DNA of 64,000 bases from Epithemia pelagica (lineage: Eukaryota > Bacillariophyta > Bacillariophyceae > Surirellales > Surirellaceae), in NCBI GenBank assembly GCA_946965045.2, contig OX337241.1, positions 2,661,744-2,725,743 on the forward strand, read 5' to 3'. Positions 21,001-32,577 of this stretch are shown one piece after another. Positions within the stretch are counted from its first letter, which is position 1; every line of letters starts with the position of its first letter. Position numbers and translations under genes: made by a program. The notes under the pieces are model-generated. The model did not search any database. It had not been told where the DNA came from and saw nothing but the letters and a program-made list of their open reading frames with translations.

Positions 21001-24000
21001 CTTTTCTTGAAGAAGACTTATGGAGTGGGATATCAACTCACAATCGAACGGACAAATAATGAAGAAAGCGTTGACGATCTGAAAGATCTCGTGACAACCA
21101 ACGTTCCAGAAGCTTCACTTCTGAGTGACGTCGGAACCGAGCTCAGTTTCCAGTTGCCCATAGGAGCATCAGAGAATTTCAAACCAATCTTCGAGGGCTT
21201 AGATTCTGAGATTGAGTCCGGGACCGTGTCGTCATATGGAGTGTCCATCACAACACTTGATGGTGAGTTTTAAAAGAGTGGAGATAAGCGCCTTCATGTC
21301 CTCTCTTCTCTCTCCCGGTTCCCTAACATCTTTGGAATAGAGGTTTTTCTACTTGTTGCTCGTGGTGGCCAGACGGCAACCAGCAAGAGAGAATACAACT
21401 CCAGCATTCGCCAAAGTGGCGAGCCTATGAACACAGAATACGATGCTGATAAGAGTTCCCGGTCTAAGATGGACTTGGACAATGATGGCTTGTTCAACAC
21501 TCATCTCATTGCTCTTTTCAAGAAGCGGGCTGCATACTTTCGACGTGACAAGAAGGCCTGGGTGAGTATAGGCGTTGAGTGAAACTGAAAAGCATGCATC
21601 TCTTTCTCATTTTATTTTTCACAGTGCTGTACAACACTCGTTCCTAGCATATGTGCATTGTTCGGATTCATCATTTACGCACTCACGGGAGGCGACAACA
21701 ATTATGAAGCTATCACTCTCTCACTTTCTTCTTTCAACAAGGGTGTCGAAGACGGTCCAAGAAACCCTGTTGTTTTCAACGAACCTTCAGACACCTTCAC
21801 ATGTCAACCAGGCGAGTGTGCCTATCAAGTGCCGACCACTGTGGTGAATTCGACTAGTGAGCAATATTTCTTCTGTGGATATCAAGCAAGAGTAGTTGGG
21901 AACTGTTCGGTTGATAATTCTTCTGACTTCATCGAATTTATTGGGGGCGATCTTGCGACGCCCGAACCTGCACAAGTTTCCAACATTTTTGAGTCCTCCC
22001 TGGCCTTGAACGCAAGCAGGAATGATTACATCGCGTCGCAATACGGTGCTGTTTGGTTTTCCCATGAGGTCAACAGTATCCTCAATGATGGTTCTCTGTA
22101 CGGTAATACGACTGTCGAGGAATGTCTTTCAAATCCTGGAAACTACACCAGCGAAGCTGTCTGTCAAAGGTTTGGGGGAATCGGATACACCATTCAGTAT
22201 AATTTTACCGCTCTCCATGCCTCCCCGTTGTTCCAAGGTTTAGCCGATGAGGCTTTGGTTAGAAGTTCTCTAGGCTCCGACGATTTCGTGGCTACTGTTA
22301 CAATTGACCCGTTGCCGATCACTGTTAAAGAGAGTGGTTTTGCGGAAGCCGAATCATTAACTGCCTTGTGGATGCTCATGGTGGTAAGCTTCCCATTTAT
22401 TGGCGGAGCATATGCCAGGTAAGCGTGTTTGTCCCTCGCATTGTTCCTTTAACTTCATCTCACATGCTGCCTGATTCGCAGTTTTGTTGTTGCCGAGCGT
22501 GAATCCAAAGCAAAGCATTTGCAGACAGTTGCTGGGGTTAAGGCATCAGTGTATTGGCTTTCGACACTTTTGTGGGACACCCTGAATTATCAGTTGCCTT
22601 GTTGGTTGACAGTCGCTTTTATGTATGCGTTTGACGTTTCCAGCTTGGCGACAACTGATCGTCAAGCGGCGTCTGGAGTTATTGTGCTCCTTGTCGTTTA
22701 TGGGCCTGCTGCCGCCGCATTCAGCTACTGTGTTTCTTTTGGATTCAAGTCGCCATCTCTATGTGCTCTTGTCCTCATCGTCTCCGGGTTTCTGATCGCC
22801 CTCGGTGGACCGATCACAATCTTCATTCTGGAGATTCTTGCAAGAGACGACCCAAATGACCCAAGAGATAACTTGCTCACTGCAGCTGACGTAATCGCTT
22901 GGATTCTTCGGATCTTTTTCCCCACTTTCAATCTGGGAAAGGGCCTGTTATACATCATCAATGTCGAAAGTTTCGAATACCTGGAAGGCAAAGACCTCAC
23001 TGCGTGGGACCCTGAAATCTTGCTCCTGGAGGTCATTTTTCTCGTTATACAGACGTTTGCATACATGCTTCTGGCGCTCCAACTTGATGTATGGAGCAGT
23101 AGCCCCAAGGCCGTATCAATTTGGCAGGGTTTTCTCCGCGTTGTTTCATGTAGCTGGGCGTTTAAGAAGCAGAAAGAAGAAGTCGACATTACAACTGCGC
23201 TTCCGGATGACAGTGACGTGATCGCCGAACAAGATCGTGTGCTGGCTGGTGAAGCTAACAACGACTTGATTGTTATCAGTGAACTTACTAAGGTGTACGA
23301 CAACCAAAAGGTAGCCGTGAACAACATGTCTTTGGGAATCCCGCCAGGTATGACATTCGGTCTTCTCGGGATCAATGGTGCCGGCAAGACTACAACGATG
23401 GGCATGGTAAGTCTTTGTTTCCAGTTTCGGTTTTGGAACAGGGTAGTAGTGAAACGCTCACTTGTTTTTTATTGTTTCAGTTGACAGCAGAGTTTCCACC
23501 CACCAGTGGGGACGCAACGCTCGCTGGATATAGCGTCACGATGGAACCTGAGAAGACCCGCCGACGCATTGGTTATTGTCCTCAGTTCGATGCTCATTTT
23601 GCCAACCTGACTGGTCGGGAACATGTAGAGCTGTATGCCTCGGTAAAGGGAGTTCCAAAGCAGTTTGTGTCCGAAGCTGCGGCTTCCAAGCTGAAGGAAG
23701 TGGGTCTCAGTGAAGAAGATTCAAACCGTTTGGCTGTGGGCTACAGTGGAGGAATGAAGCGCCGTCTTTCTTTGGCCTGTGCTACCATTGGACAACCTCA
23801 GATTGTCTTTTTGGATGAGTGTTCGACGGGTAAGTTTGTATATGTGACGTGTTTGTGTTGATATCTGCAGTATAGTGGTCCCTCACCTCAATTTTGAAAA
23901 TACAGGTGTGGACCCAGTAGCTCGACGTGAAATCTGGCAGTTGATCAGTGATATGGTTTCGGGTGGTAATGTACCTGAAGAGGAGCGGACCAGTGTTATT

Positions 24001-24815
24001 CTCACGACTCATTCGTAAGTTTGGAGGATGGTTCTCTGTTGGACTTGATTTTATGCCATCTCAAATATTTTGTCTCGATCTGCGACAGTATGGAAGAATG
24101 TGAGGCCCTCTGCCCGCGTATTGGAATCATGGCCAATGGTCGGCTTCGTTGTTTGGGATCTGCCCAGCATTTGAAAAACAAGTTTGGCCAAGGATTCCAG
24201 TTGGAACTTAAAGTCAAGCTCGTGGAAAGAGAGGATGAAGACTTTCTTCGCATCCGCTCGGAGTTGGCATCCTTCAAAGGAAGCGTTGTCAATGACGTTC
24301 ACAACGACGAAGAAGACGCCAATGACGGTGAAGAGCATGTGGAACGCGATGAAGGAATGGAAGCTGGCGTGTCGAAAGACGAGGACGAAATTTATTTCAA
24401 CTTGTCCGAAGTCCATGCCGCCTTGGATGCGATATCTGGAGACGACTCGATTTCTGCCTTGGTGGAGGAGAGTAATCCCGTGGGATACGGTATTTGGAAG
24501 AATACCGTTCAAGGGATGCAAGAGTTGGACGAATTGGCCGTCTTTTGTGCCAGTGAACTTCGCATGCGTCGTGTGGAACAGGCTATCACCGAAGAGTATC
24601 CCAGTTCGTTGCTTCGGGAACGTCAAGACAACAAGACCCGATACGAAATCTCCTCAGAAGGCGTGCGCATTTCCAGTATCTTTGCGTTTGTTGAAGAGAA
24701 CAAGGAGGATCTTCTCTTGTCCGACTATGGCGTGAGTCAAACCAGTTTAGAGCAGGTGTTTAACTTACACGCCTCCGAAGCCGAAAAATTGAAGCAGGGA
24801 CGAAACGATGGTTAG
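18030..24815 (+). CDS. ABCA-type full ABC transporter, 14 exons
   Basis: Splicing inferred from GT-AG junctions gives exons 18030-18113, 18198-19246, 19321-20086, 20182-20331, 20400-20621, 20684-20736, 20807-20848, 20925-21262, 21341-21561, 21625-22418, 22482-23406, 23481-23829, 23906-24014 and 24089-24815. They total 5829 nt with no frame break, i.e. 1942 residues, the usual ABCA size. There are two halves, each with one N-proximal membrane helix, a large extracytosolic loop, a helix cluster and a nucleotide-binding domain. NBD1 has Walker A GHNGAGKTT (intron between GA and GK), signature [12 protein letters not shown], Walker B VVMLDEPTSGMD and H-loop LTTHF. NBD2 has [33 protein letters not shown] and LTTHS. 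ABCA proteins move lipids or sterols across membranes; the substrate here is unknown. The first exon ([14 protein letters not shown]...) is the least certain part; several Cys could be palmitoylated. Confidence 0.9.
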
Positions 24816-25070
24816 ATGGCATGCTCAATCCAACGTGTCCCAGATTTTAGAAAGAAGTGTTCATGAACCAGTGTCCCCAAAGAAATGGAAAATGATTGTC
24901 GAACAAGATTCGCACCGATATTATCTACATAGTCTCGATTATATTTCTTTCACGTTATGTATTCGACGTTCTCCACGGAAGAAATGGCTCTTGAGGGACA
25001 GGCCCACAGGAGTAGGTAGAGGGTAGGCCGAACAGGGAATGGATCGTGCATCCGATCGCGCAATAAATGA
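24816..25070. other. Spacer after the ABC transporter
   Basis: 255 bp, presumed 3' UTR of the transporter; nothing recognised. Confidence 0.4.
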
Positions 25071-25490
25071 GTGACAAATCCTTTCCCTACACCCACACAA
25101 TTGGCAACGGCTGCCTTGGCCATGACCGACTCCGAATTGGCGTTGTTGGAAGAAACGAGCCGGGCCTTGCAGCAGCAGCAGCAGCCGTGGAGGAATCACC
25201 ACCAGAACCATTCCAAGCGGACCCGTGCGGCTGTAGAGGTACACCCGCAGCATCCGACACCCCCGTCGCATCCTCATGCGACTGCTGCTACTACCGCAGT
25301 GGTGCCCACCCATTTGGGATATGGTTCCACGAGCCTCCTACACCCACCGAGGACCATGGCACCTCTTTGTTCGGTTCCTTCCCCCGCTGCCAAACGACTC
25401 CGGACCTCTCTGGTTGTGCCAACCATGACGACACTCACGACGACGACCAGTCTCCATCTAGGGGACCTGCATATTCACTCGTCTAGCTGA
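25071..25490 (+). CDS. Putative small His/Pro/Thr-rich protein
   Basis: 139 codons. It begins MTNPFPTPTQLATAALAMTD and has a short helix-like segment (SELALLEETSRALQQQQQ), a His/Pro/Thr-rich middle and a basic patch AAKRLRTS that could be a nuclear signal. An overlapping frame (25067-25486) is also open, so coding status is uncertain. The Gln run and helix favour this frame. No family recognised. Confidence 0.3.
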   Translation: MTNPFPTPTQLATAALAMTDSELALLEETSRALQQQQQPWRNHHQNHSKRTRAAVEVHPQHPTPPSHPHATAATTAVVPTHLGYGSTSLLHPPRTMAPLCSVPSPAAKRLRTSLVVPTMTTLTTTTSLHLGDLHIHSSS

Positions 25491-26629
25491 GATTGGGAGT
25501 GGTTCTCTGGAATGAAGGAAGGAATCCATCCATCTTAGATTAGAGTAACGAGTGGATAACACACGAAAATATGGGGGAACAGGAAGCACTACTGGTTTCA
25601 AGTAGGCACTCGTGGCTCGAGAACAGTCTGAAACGTCCACACTGGTAAACCTCGGTACACGTCTCCTCTCTACTAGAACAAAATGTGGAACGGTTCCTTC
25701 ACTGGAGTAGCTCGAGTCCCATCGACTGGAGTGTTGCTGCAGCTCCGCAAACGAATACTCAAAAAGCAACTCTAGACCTGTGCGTACCCACAAACAATCA
25801 AAACCCACTCGCCATGATATGCTGTAGGCTTTAGTATTATTTTAGAGGAATTTGGAGCGGAGCGGTTCATCATGGTCGATATGCATCTTGCAGACTCGGT
25901 TCAATCTGCTTCTCTATATAGGATTACTACGGTAGTAAGACTACTTCACGGTGTTTCAGTCCTTTAGAGGAGGGTCGCCCGGCGCGGAGGGTATAATGAC
26001 GAGGAGGGCATATGTTCGAGGAGGGCGCATGCCCGACAAGACATATGCCCGTCGAGTCATTCTCCCGACAAGCCGGGCGCCCGACGAGGAAGGAGTGAGA
26101 AAACACAGGGGAGTAATCTGCTTACTTTATATCTAGATGTGTAGGTAGTGACTACCGCCCGGTTTTATTACGAGTTGGGATGTCGCGACGACATAGTTTT
26201 CCTTACACGGCTCAACCATGATGTCGCGCGAATCGCACGATTACTACTTCCCGGCTCTACAATAAAATTCTACTGTAAAATAAAAATGTGAGACGAACTA
26301 GCTGCATAGCTAGGTATAGAGTTAGATATCGCTATTGCGGAGGAGTAAGGTAGATGAGGTAGCAGAAGGAGGCCTTTTACTCCGAAGAGAGAGAGTCACC
26401 GGTTCTTTGTTATCCAGGATTGCTCACAAGTGGACTACCCACACTGAGTAGTGGTCTAAACAAATCGCGCAACCACGTATGAAATGTGACTGCGAAACAC
26501 CGACTGTGACTCCGCGATTCCACCCAATTCACACTTTCCCCACTTTTTGCGAATAAAAGACCTGTCGAACGACGAAAAGCCAACAAACCTCTAGTGAAGA
26601 AGCGAAACCGCTATTGGTAATGACAAACC
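25491..26629. other. Spacer with a foldback hairpin
   Basis: About 1.1 kb without a supported gene. It contains the 125-bp hairpin at 25971-26095 and the upstream region of the intact DUF6824 gene. Confidence 0.45.
25971..26095. repeat. Imperfect 125-bp foldback hairpin
   Basis: Successive blocks pair across a centre near 26030: TCGCCCGGCG with GCCGGGCGCCCGA, ATAATGAC with GAGTCATT, GGGCATATGT with ACATATGCCC, and GGGCGCATGCCC on itself. The blocks are separated by short GAGGA/GACAA spacers. Either a small MITE or a hairpin RNA source; no clear target duplication. Confidence 0.55.
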
Positions 26630-28169
26630 ATGTCGGCTAGAAGAGAATCATCTACTAGAAACAGGATCGATGAACCAAATGAAATGGTATGTGTGCGCTT
26701 GTCTGCTTGTTCCCTGCTGTGCCTAATACAGATACAAATGGCATCTAAATCGTCTTTTTCCTCCTACCCAAAACATGTCTAGGATGTGCTATGTGGTAGA
26801 GGTGGACTTTCAGTGAGTAACCATGATTGTTGGCGGGAGATTTGAGGATAGGAGTTGCATTGGGTCATTCTGTATGAGAAGCTTGTTCTCCTCAACCACT
26901 GTGTTGTGTTGAATTCGCGTTGACGTGTGGTTCTTTGATTCAGAATTTTCATCCAGGGAATGAATGGTACAGGTAAGTTGCGGCTTCTTCCGTTCCCATT
27001 GATGCACTGCTGGTAATTACCTCAATCATATGTGACCCCATTGTTGATTGTTTGCCATCGATGGATTCTTTTGCTGTAATGACTTCGATATGGTTCCATC
27101 ACACATTACGACAAACTGATGTTCTGTGTTGTGTTTGACGCGGATTGTTAGGCGCTTGATTCGTGCCAATCGGTCCTTGTACCAAAACAGTCCCCATCAT
27201 CAGAAAGCCAAGGTAGTGAAGGCAGTTGTTCAAGCTGTCCATGAAAATGGTGGCCGATTTTTGGAAAAGCCAATTCAACCCAAAGCTTGTTCCGTATCCG
27301 AACCGCAAAACAAGAAAATTGGTGCACGCACTGACACTTCTGATACAGGTTGGTACCAAGTGTCCTTTCAACGTGCCCTCACAAAGACAGCACAAGCTCT
27401 ACGTGAACGGGAACGAAGTGTTACTAAGCCTCCTGCCGTTGCCATGGCACTGTCCAACAACACTGTTTTTGGAGCAGGAATGCCGTTGGTTGTTCACCAG
27501 GATTTGCCTTCCAGTAGCAACACCGGCAGTAGCACCAACCAAACCTCTTTTCACCATCAACCAGACTCGGTACCGAGTTGTTCGCAGCACACCCCTGGAA
27601 CCATACACAGCCATTTTCTGAAACCCGAAAGTGCTATGACACAATCATCCATGTCCAATAGTACGATGAACCCGAGTAATGCACGCGACCGTGCGCTGTG
27701 CACCCGAAATCCAACAAGAGAATTGGATTCCACCTGTTCTTTGCCGAACAGTCATGCATCGTGCATACAAGCGACCCCGTTTTTACAACAGCAGGAAGAA
27801 GAACAAAATACTACACATTTAGCAGCGCAATCTTTATCCTGGGGTAACCAATCAACCACGGTGCACCCATCCAAATATTCTTGCAGACCTTCCCAGTCTA
27901 TCGGTTGGGAAGAAGCATCACCAATGTGTACAGGAGGGGATATCACCAAGCCGATCGACGAACTCAATCACTTCTCCGAGGAAAACAAGGACAGTCACAT
28001 GCCACTCCTAGGGTCGTCATTGTCTTTGTGCAATCAAGCAGCATCAAGCCCTTTTGGTCCGAATGACAATGATCCAGAGAATGATTCGTTCGCACTGCTG
28101 GCGGATGATGCGAGTACACCTAGACCGCCTCGCTTGAAGCGTCAGAATCATCATTTTGTTTCTGAATGA
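26630..28169 (+). CDS. DUF6824-domain protein, four exons
   Basis: Exons 26630-26686, 26783-26812, 26944-26972 and 27152-28169 give 377 residues with continuous frame and GT-AG introns of 96, 131 and 179 nt. The domain is complete: DVLCGRGGLS, NFHPGNEWYR, RLIRANRSLYQNSPHHQKAK, VVKAVVQAVHENGGRFLEK, then an insertion of about 25 residues before GWYQVS and TKTAQALRERE. The remaining 230 residues are Ser/Gln/His-rich and disordered. The family is greatly expanded in diatoms and has no established biochemical function; a regulatory, possibly nucleic-acid-associated role is often guessed. The 30-nt and 29-nt exons split the most conserved motif exactly as in the pseudogene at 15415-16918, marking the two as paralogues. 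Confidence 0.85.
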
Positions 28170-28797
28170 TTTCATTCTAAAAACAGTTTCATTCTCCACG
28201 ACAGGCTGTTGAGGTTGCCTGTGCGAATGAATGTTCTACCGCTTGGTAGAAAGTAACCTTTTGGATGCTGTCCAAAATAGAGAGTAACCGAATAAAACTT
28301 CATTATGATCATGTCATCAAAGGACCTCTTGTCCCCTTGTACTTCTCCGATCCTGAATCGCGACGAATGGATTGTACAAAGTGCCGACTAGGCGGGCAAC
28401 ACAAGAAGGATTCTCTTGTGGTTGATCTCTCACATAGTTGTAACAATCTCGCGGAAGGAGAAGCCCATGTTGTTGCTGTTGTTGTTGGAGTGGTAGACAA
28501 CAGGAATGGGACAAGGAGTCAAGAGTAACGCCAGATACACTTGTACCCATACGAGCTACTTTTCTAGGTAGTACCCAAACGAGCCACAGCGCTTGCCAGT
28601 GCCATCTCGTGTGCTTTCCCCTGTGGCCTCGTCTTGGCCCATGTGATCGTCTTGAAAGTCATTGTCCTTCCCATGCTTGTTACCCCGCACGACCATGCAC
28701 TACTGTCCGTTACAACGAAACGATTGGTTTGGTTTGAAAGGCTCCTCTCCCAACCAACACATACACACACACACACACTTCTCTGTGTTTCTTAACT
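28170..28797. other. Convergent spacer
   Basis: 628 bp between the convergent DUF6824 gene and the 1259-residue gene. It includes a short (AC)n run at about 28761-28780. No supported gene. Confidence 0.5.
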
Positions 28798-31700
28798 TTA
28801 CTTGGCATCCTTTGAGACAGTTGTGGATTCTTCCATGACGGCCAAGGGTGGTGGTTCAGCAGCACCAGCAGACGCTGTGGTTTTGGCACGCTTGGCCGCC
28901 CGTTCTGGTTCGGAAGTGTCGTCGTTTTCTTCGTTGTTTTTGTCGTCGTCGTTCTCATCGTCTTCGTCATCTTCGGTGGGTGGATCATGTCCCAAGGCTT
29001 GAAGTTTGGCTCGCACTTGGGACAGTTCGTGCATGCGTGCCATGTAATCTTGGACCAGCGCATTGTGCAAATCTCGCGTTTTGGTCACCATGACGGACGC
29101 ATAGGTTCCCATATTGCCCGTTTCGTGCATGTCCACACTCAACCCCTGCAACAAGAGCTCTCGATTTTTCTTGGCAATCAGGTTCAAGTGCTGGTCGTTT
29201 ATACTCCCACTCTTGTTGTTGCTCTTATTGGGGAGACGCGTGTGACCAAATCGTCGGGCGAGATTGCGGGCATACTGAGCGCCGCCACCGACAAAAATTT
29301 CCACGGGACCTTGTTTGGGTCCATGCAAAAAGGCATCCAACGAGGGAATAAAGGTGTGGGCCGTGGGCATGCGCCAGGTAAAGGCGGGTGGACCACCCCG
29401 TGTTTGATCCAGCAAGACTTGTTCTTCTTGCAACAATTCTTGGACATGCAATTGATCAATCCGTCCATGAATGTAATGAATGACTCGTTCCGTGGCTTCT
29501 GGATGACTGGCTTGGACGGTACTGGTCAAGACAAGACTTTGCAAGACGGTATCGGCATCGGACAAAACAGACCGCGGCGCTGTACTGGCCCAAGTTTCAA
29601 TCCGTTCCAACATGGCCGGCGTCCCATGGACGAGCAATTCCTGCACCACGACTCCAATTTTGCTCGCCTTCCAAATTCCACCACTTGTGACATGAGTTTT
29701 GGTATACACGGCCTTTTTACTGGGATTGCTGCTGTCTTGGACCACGAGCAAATCGACCAAATCCGTCAAGAGCGAGTCCCACAACTGGCGGGCCGATTCG
29801 GTCGACGACGACGCAGTCAAGGATTGAATGGCGGGTATTTGATCGGCATAGGTTTCCACCAATTGGGTAATGGACAAATTGACGGGCGACGTCCAATTGC
29901 GTTTGCGAATGCGGGCCAAACAGGCCAGGACGACCGTTTGAATGGCATCCTTCCAGGTCTGCATCCGCATCAAGGTTTGCAATCGTTTGTACAATTTGCC
30001 GGCATAGGTGGAATTGTAATGAAAAAATTTGGAATAACAGGCCGCCAGGGCCGTTTCATCATTGGAGGCCTCATTGAAATACTGAATGGTTTCGTGCAAC
30101 AACGTGGCAATCATGGGGGCGGCCGGCGAGCCCAATTCTTTGGACAAGGCATACCATCGTTCCACCAGGGCCACGAGTAAATTGCACGTGGCCTTTTTTC
30201 CCGCGCGGGTGACTTGTTGCCAAAAGGTGCGAATACACGCAAGTTTGGGATCGTACCAGCCATATTCCTTGATCAGGGAACAAAAGAGGGACGACACGGC
30301 ATGGGAGGGCAAGGCGGCATGGGGTAAGGCTTGGACCAAAATGGGCAAGAGGGTCCAATAGGATCGTTGTTGGTGTTGGCCACCGCCTTCGAGGAGGGAA
30401 TGCAAACTCTTGAAGGTATCCCAGGAAATGACTTGGTTCGAATCTTGGAGGTATTGAATGGCGCGATCGAGCAAGATTGGTTTGGTGTGGACGGCTTGAA
30501 CGGCTCGAGAAAAATCAAATTGACACAATCGTTCAAAGACACGATCGGAACAAAAGGCAATCAAGAGTCGTGTCGTATACAGAGCTTCGGTGGGTTTTGG
30601 CGGAGTGGGTTTGGACGCGGGTGGTTTCTTCTTTTTGGGTTTCTTCGTCGTGCTGGTCGTCGTTGGCATTTGGGTCAATGTCAGTGTTGTCGTTGTCGTT
30701 GTGGTGGTGCCGGTATTGCCGGAGGGTGGAGCAATCAAGGTGGGAGACGTGGCGTTGGGTGCAATAATGAGCTTGGCGGAAATGGTCCGTCCCGCAGCAC
30801 CCAGAGGTTGGGAGGCGTCACTCGTATTCGTCGTACTAGTAGTACTAGGACGACTGCCTGGTTCGGCAGTGGGTGCAGGCTTGGATGGTGGTGGTGGCGG
30901 TTTTTGGTTCTTATTCTTGGTTTGATTCTTCTTCGTGTCCTGGTCGGATTCCGTTTGGATGGTCCACATGGCGGCGCACGTGGCGGGTGTGGCCACGACA
31001 TGACCACCGTCGTGAATCGACCTTAAGTCCAATTGGGGGGCCAACCACGGCACTTGGGCCCGGGCATCGTCTCCCCCCTCTTGGGCAAAGACTTCGGAAA
31101 AGGACACCAAGGAAGATGATGTTGTCGATGTCGTCGTGGTGGTACTACGACTGCCCTTGGCTTGTGATTGTGGTGGTGTGGTTCGTCGTTGGACGGCCGT
31201 AACGAGGACCAGTTCCCATCCCCCGACATGCCGAACGGTGCGGGCCAAGGCCCGGTCCACGCCGTGCAAGGCTCCGACGCCCAATCGGGCCAAGGCGGCA
31301 CCGGTATAGGTGTGTTGCAACGGCACGGCCCACAACGAACACGTGTCATTGTTCGTGGGCAATTGACGCAGGGCCGACACCAAGGGACTACTACTACTCA
31401 ACAAGTCCACGCCCAAGGGGGGTTGCGTGCGGAAATCATTTTTGCGCTTGGTATAATACAAGCCGTAATAGAGGGACACGCGTGTGCCACTGGTCACGAC
31501 CGAGCCGTGTCGCTGACAATCAATGTAATGGGCCAGATAGTGACAGACAAAGGGAGCCGTGGATTCCTCCTCCATGTTGTACGTGTACGTGTGGGATTGT
31601 TGTCGTGGTCGCGAGTCGTCTGCTTCGTCGTCCGCCACGTCTTGATCGGGATGAGAAATGGTCCAGGATCCTCCCGTAAAGCGACTGGGCAGTTGGACGA

Positions 31701-32577
31701 GCAGTGTCGCAAAGCGTCCCTTGCTGGTCGTTGGAGTGGACGAATCTACATCCAGGTACGATTCCTCATGGTTGTTGTCATCTTCGTTGGAAGCACATCG
31801 ATGCAAGATGAGCTTGTGCAATTCGGCATGGACCAAGACGGGATTGACCCCGAGTTCGTGACAGACCTTGGTCACCACTCCCTCCAAGGCCAGGGACCAG
31901 GCCGGATTGGTCAGGGCGAGTTGCGAACTGCGAATGTCCCACGCATTGGGATTTGTATTCGTGGTATTGGTGGTAGTGTGGGGATGGGAAGGATAGGGTG
32001 AATGATGATGATGATGGAGCATGAGGACGGTTTCCCGACCTCGTCGATGCAAGACGGGTCGATGATGCGGTTGGACAGTTGTCGTGGTGGTGGTACTGGG
32101 CCGTGTCGCCGCCGCCAAGGGAATCAATTGGGTCGCCACATTGGAATTCACGGGCAAGGCCACTTCTCCCAGACCATCCACCACGAGGCCGGGAAGGGCG
32201 GGCAATTCCTTGGACACACCCGCCGTACACAAGGATCCCGGCGGAGGCGCTCGTGTCAAGCAATCCATGGCTTGGAGGACGTCGTGCAAGGTCGTGGGTG
32301 TGGTCGTCGTCGTTGTCGTGGTGGTTGCTTTCGGTGCAGTGGCTTCTGGCACACTTGCTTCGTCTTCAGTTGGATCATCATCATCATCGTCGTCATGGTC
32401 ATTCTTCTTGTGGTTCTTGTTCTTGTTCTGGTCGGCTTGATCGAGAGATTCCATGGAATGTCGAATGGCCGAGGACGACGACGAGGCCGTCGTATACGAA
32501 GCATCGTCGTCGTCATCGTCTTGGGCAGCAGCAGCCGCGGCAGCAGTCGATCGACTGGGTAAGACGCGATCCGTCAT
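28798..32577 (-). CDS. Large protein with a 2OG-Fe(II)-dioxygenase-like region
   Basis: 1259 residues, single exon. The N-terminus is acidic with Ala, Asp and Thr runs. At about residues 285-305, RFATLLVQLPSRFTGGSW resembles the start of the prolyl-4-hydroxylase-type double-stranded beta-helix domain. At about 355-385, FVCHYLAHYIDCQRHGSVVT then SGTRVSLYYGL matches its later part, where metal and 2-oxoglutarate ligands normally sit (an Asp and His are present, and Arg in SGTRV). A Pro/Thr-rich linker follows, then about 600 residues of mainly helical sequence (ALYTTRLLIAFCSDRVFERL...), which may form a helical-repeat fold. The C-terminus is a short coiled coil with an acidic stretch and a basic KRAKTT patch. 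It may be a protein hydroxylase or an inactive relative. I do not recognise a named gene. Confidence 0.65.
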   Translation of the reverse strand: MTDRVLPSRSTAAAAAAAQDDDDDDASYTTASSSSSAIRHSMESLDQADQNKNKNHKKNDHDDDDDDDPTEDEASVPEATAPKATTTTTTTTTPTTLHDVLQAMDCLTRAPPPGSLCTAGVSKELPALPGLVVDGLGEVALPVNSNVATQLIPLAAATRPSTTTTTTVQPHHRPVLHRRGRETVLMLHHHHHSPYPSHPHTTTNTTNTNPNAWDIRSSQLALTNPAWSLALEGVVTKVCHELGVNPVLVHAELHKLILHRCASNEDDNNHEESYLDVDSSTPTTSKGRFATLLVQLPSRFTGGSWTISHPDQDVADDEADDSRPRQQSHTYTYNMEEESTAPFVCHYLAHYIDCQRHGSVVTSGTRVSLYYGLYYTKRKNDFRTQPPLGVDLLSSSSPLVSALRQLPTNNDTCSLWAVPLQHTYTGAALARLGVGALHGVDRALARTVRHVGGWELVLVTAVQRRTTPPQSQAKGSRSTTTTTSTTSSSLVSFSEVFAQEGGDDARAQVPWLAPQLDLRSIHDGGHVVATPATCAAMWTIQTESDQDTKKNQTKNKNQKPPPPPSKPAPTAEPGSRPSTTSTTNTSDASQPLGAAGRTISAKLIIAPNATSPTLIAPPSGNTGTTTTTTTTLTLTQMPTTTSTTKKPKKKKPPASKPTPPKPTEALYTTRLLIAFCSDRVFERLCQFDFSRAVQAVHTKPILLDRAIQYLQDSNQVISWDTFKSLHSLLEGGGQHQQRSYWTLLPILVQALPHAALPSHAVSSLFCSLIKEYGWYDPKLACIRTFWQQVTRAGKKATCNLLVALVERWYALSKELGSPAAPMIATLLHETIQYFNEASNDETALAACYSKFFHYNSTYAGKLYKRLQTLMRMQTWKDAIQTVVLACLARIRKRNWTSPVNLSITQLVETYADQIPAIQSLTASSSTESARQLWDSLLTDLVDLLVVQDSSNPSKKAVYTKTHVTSGGIWKASKIGVVVQELLVHGTPAMLERIETWASTAPRSVLSDADTVLQSLVLTSTVQASHPEATERVIHYIHGRIDQLHVQELLQEEQVLLDQTRGGPPAFTWRMPTAHTFIPSLDAFLHGPKQGPVEIFVGGGAQYARNLARRFGHTRLPNKSNNKSGSINDQHLNLIAKKNRELLLQGLSVDMHETGNMGTYASVMVTKTRDLHNALVQDYMARMHELSQVRAKLQALGHDPPTEDDEDDENDDDKNNEENDDTSEPERAAKRAKTTASAGAAEPPPLAVMEESTTVSKDAK

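Noticed and set aside
28741-28790. Dinucleotide run interpreted as part of a regulatory site
   Set aside because: Simple (AC)n microsatellite.
28987-32562. Long plus-strand frames (up to 397 codons) opposite the dioxygenase-like gene
   Set aside because: Low-complexity Gly/Arg/His composition, no motifs, and fully overlapped by a better-supported gene.
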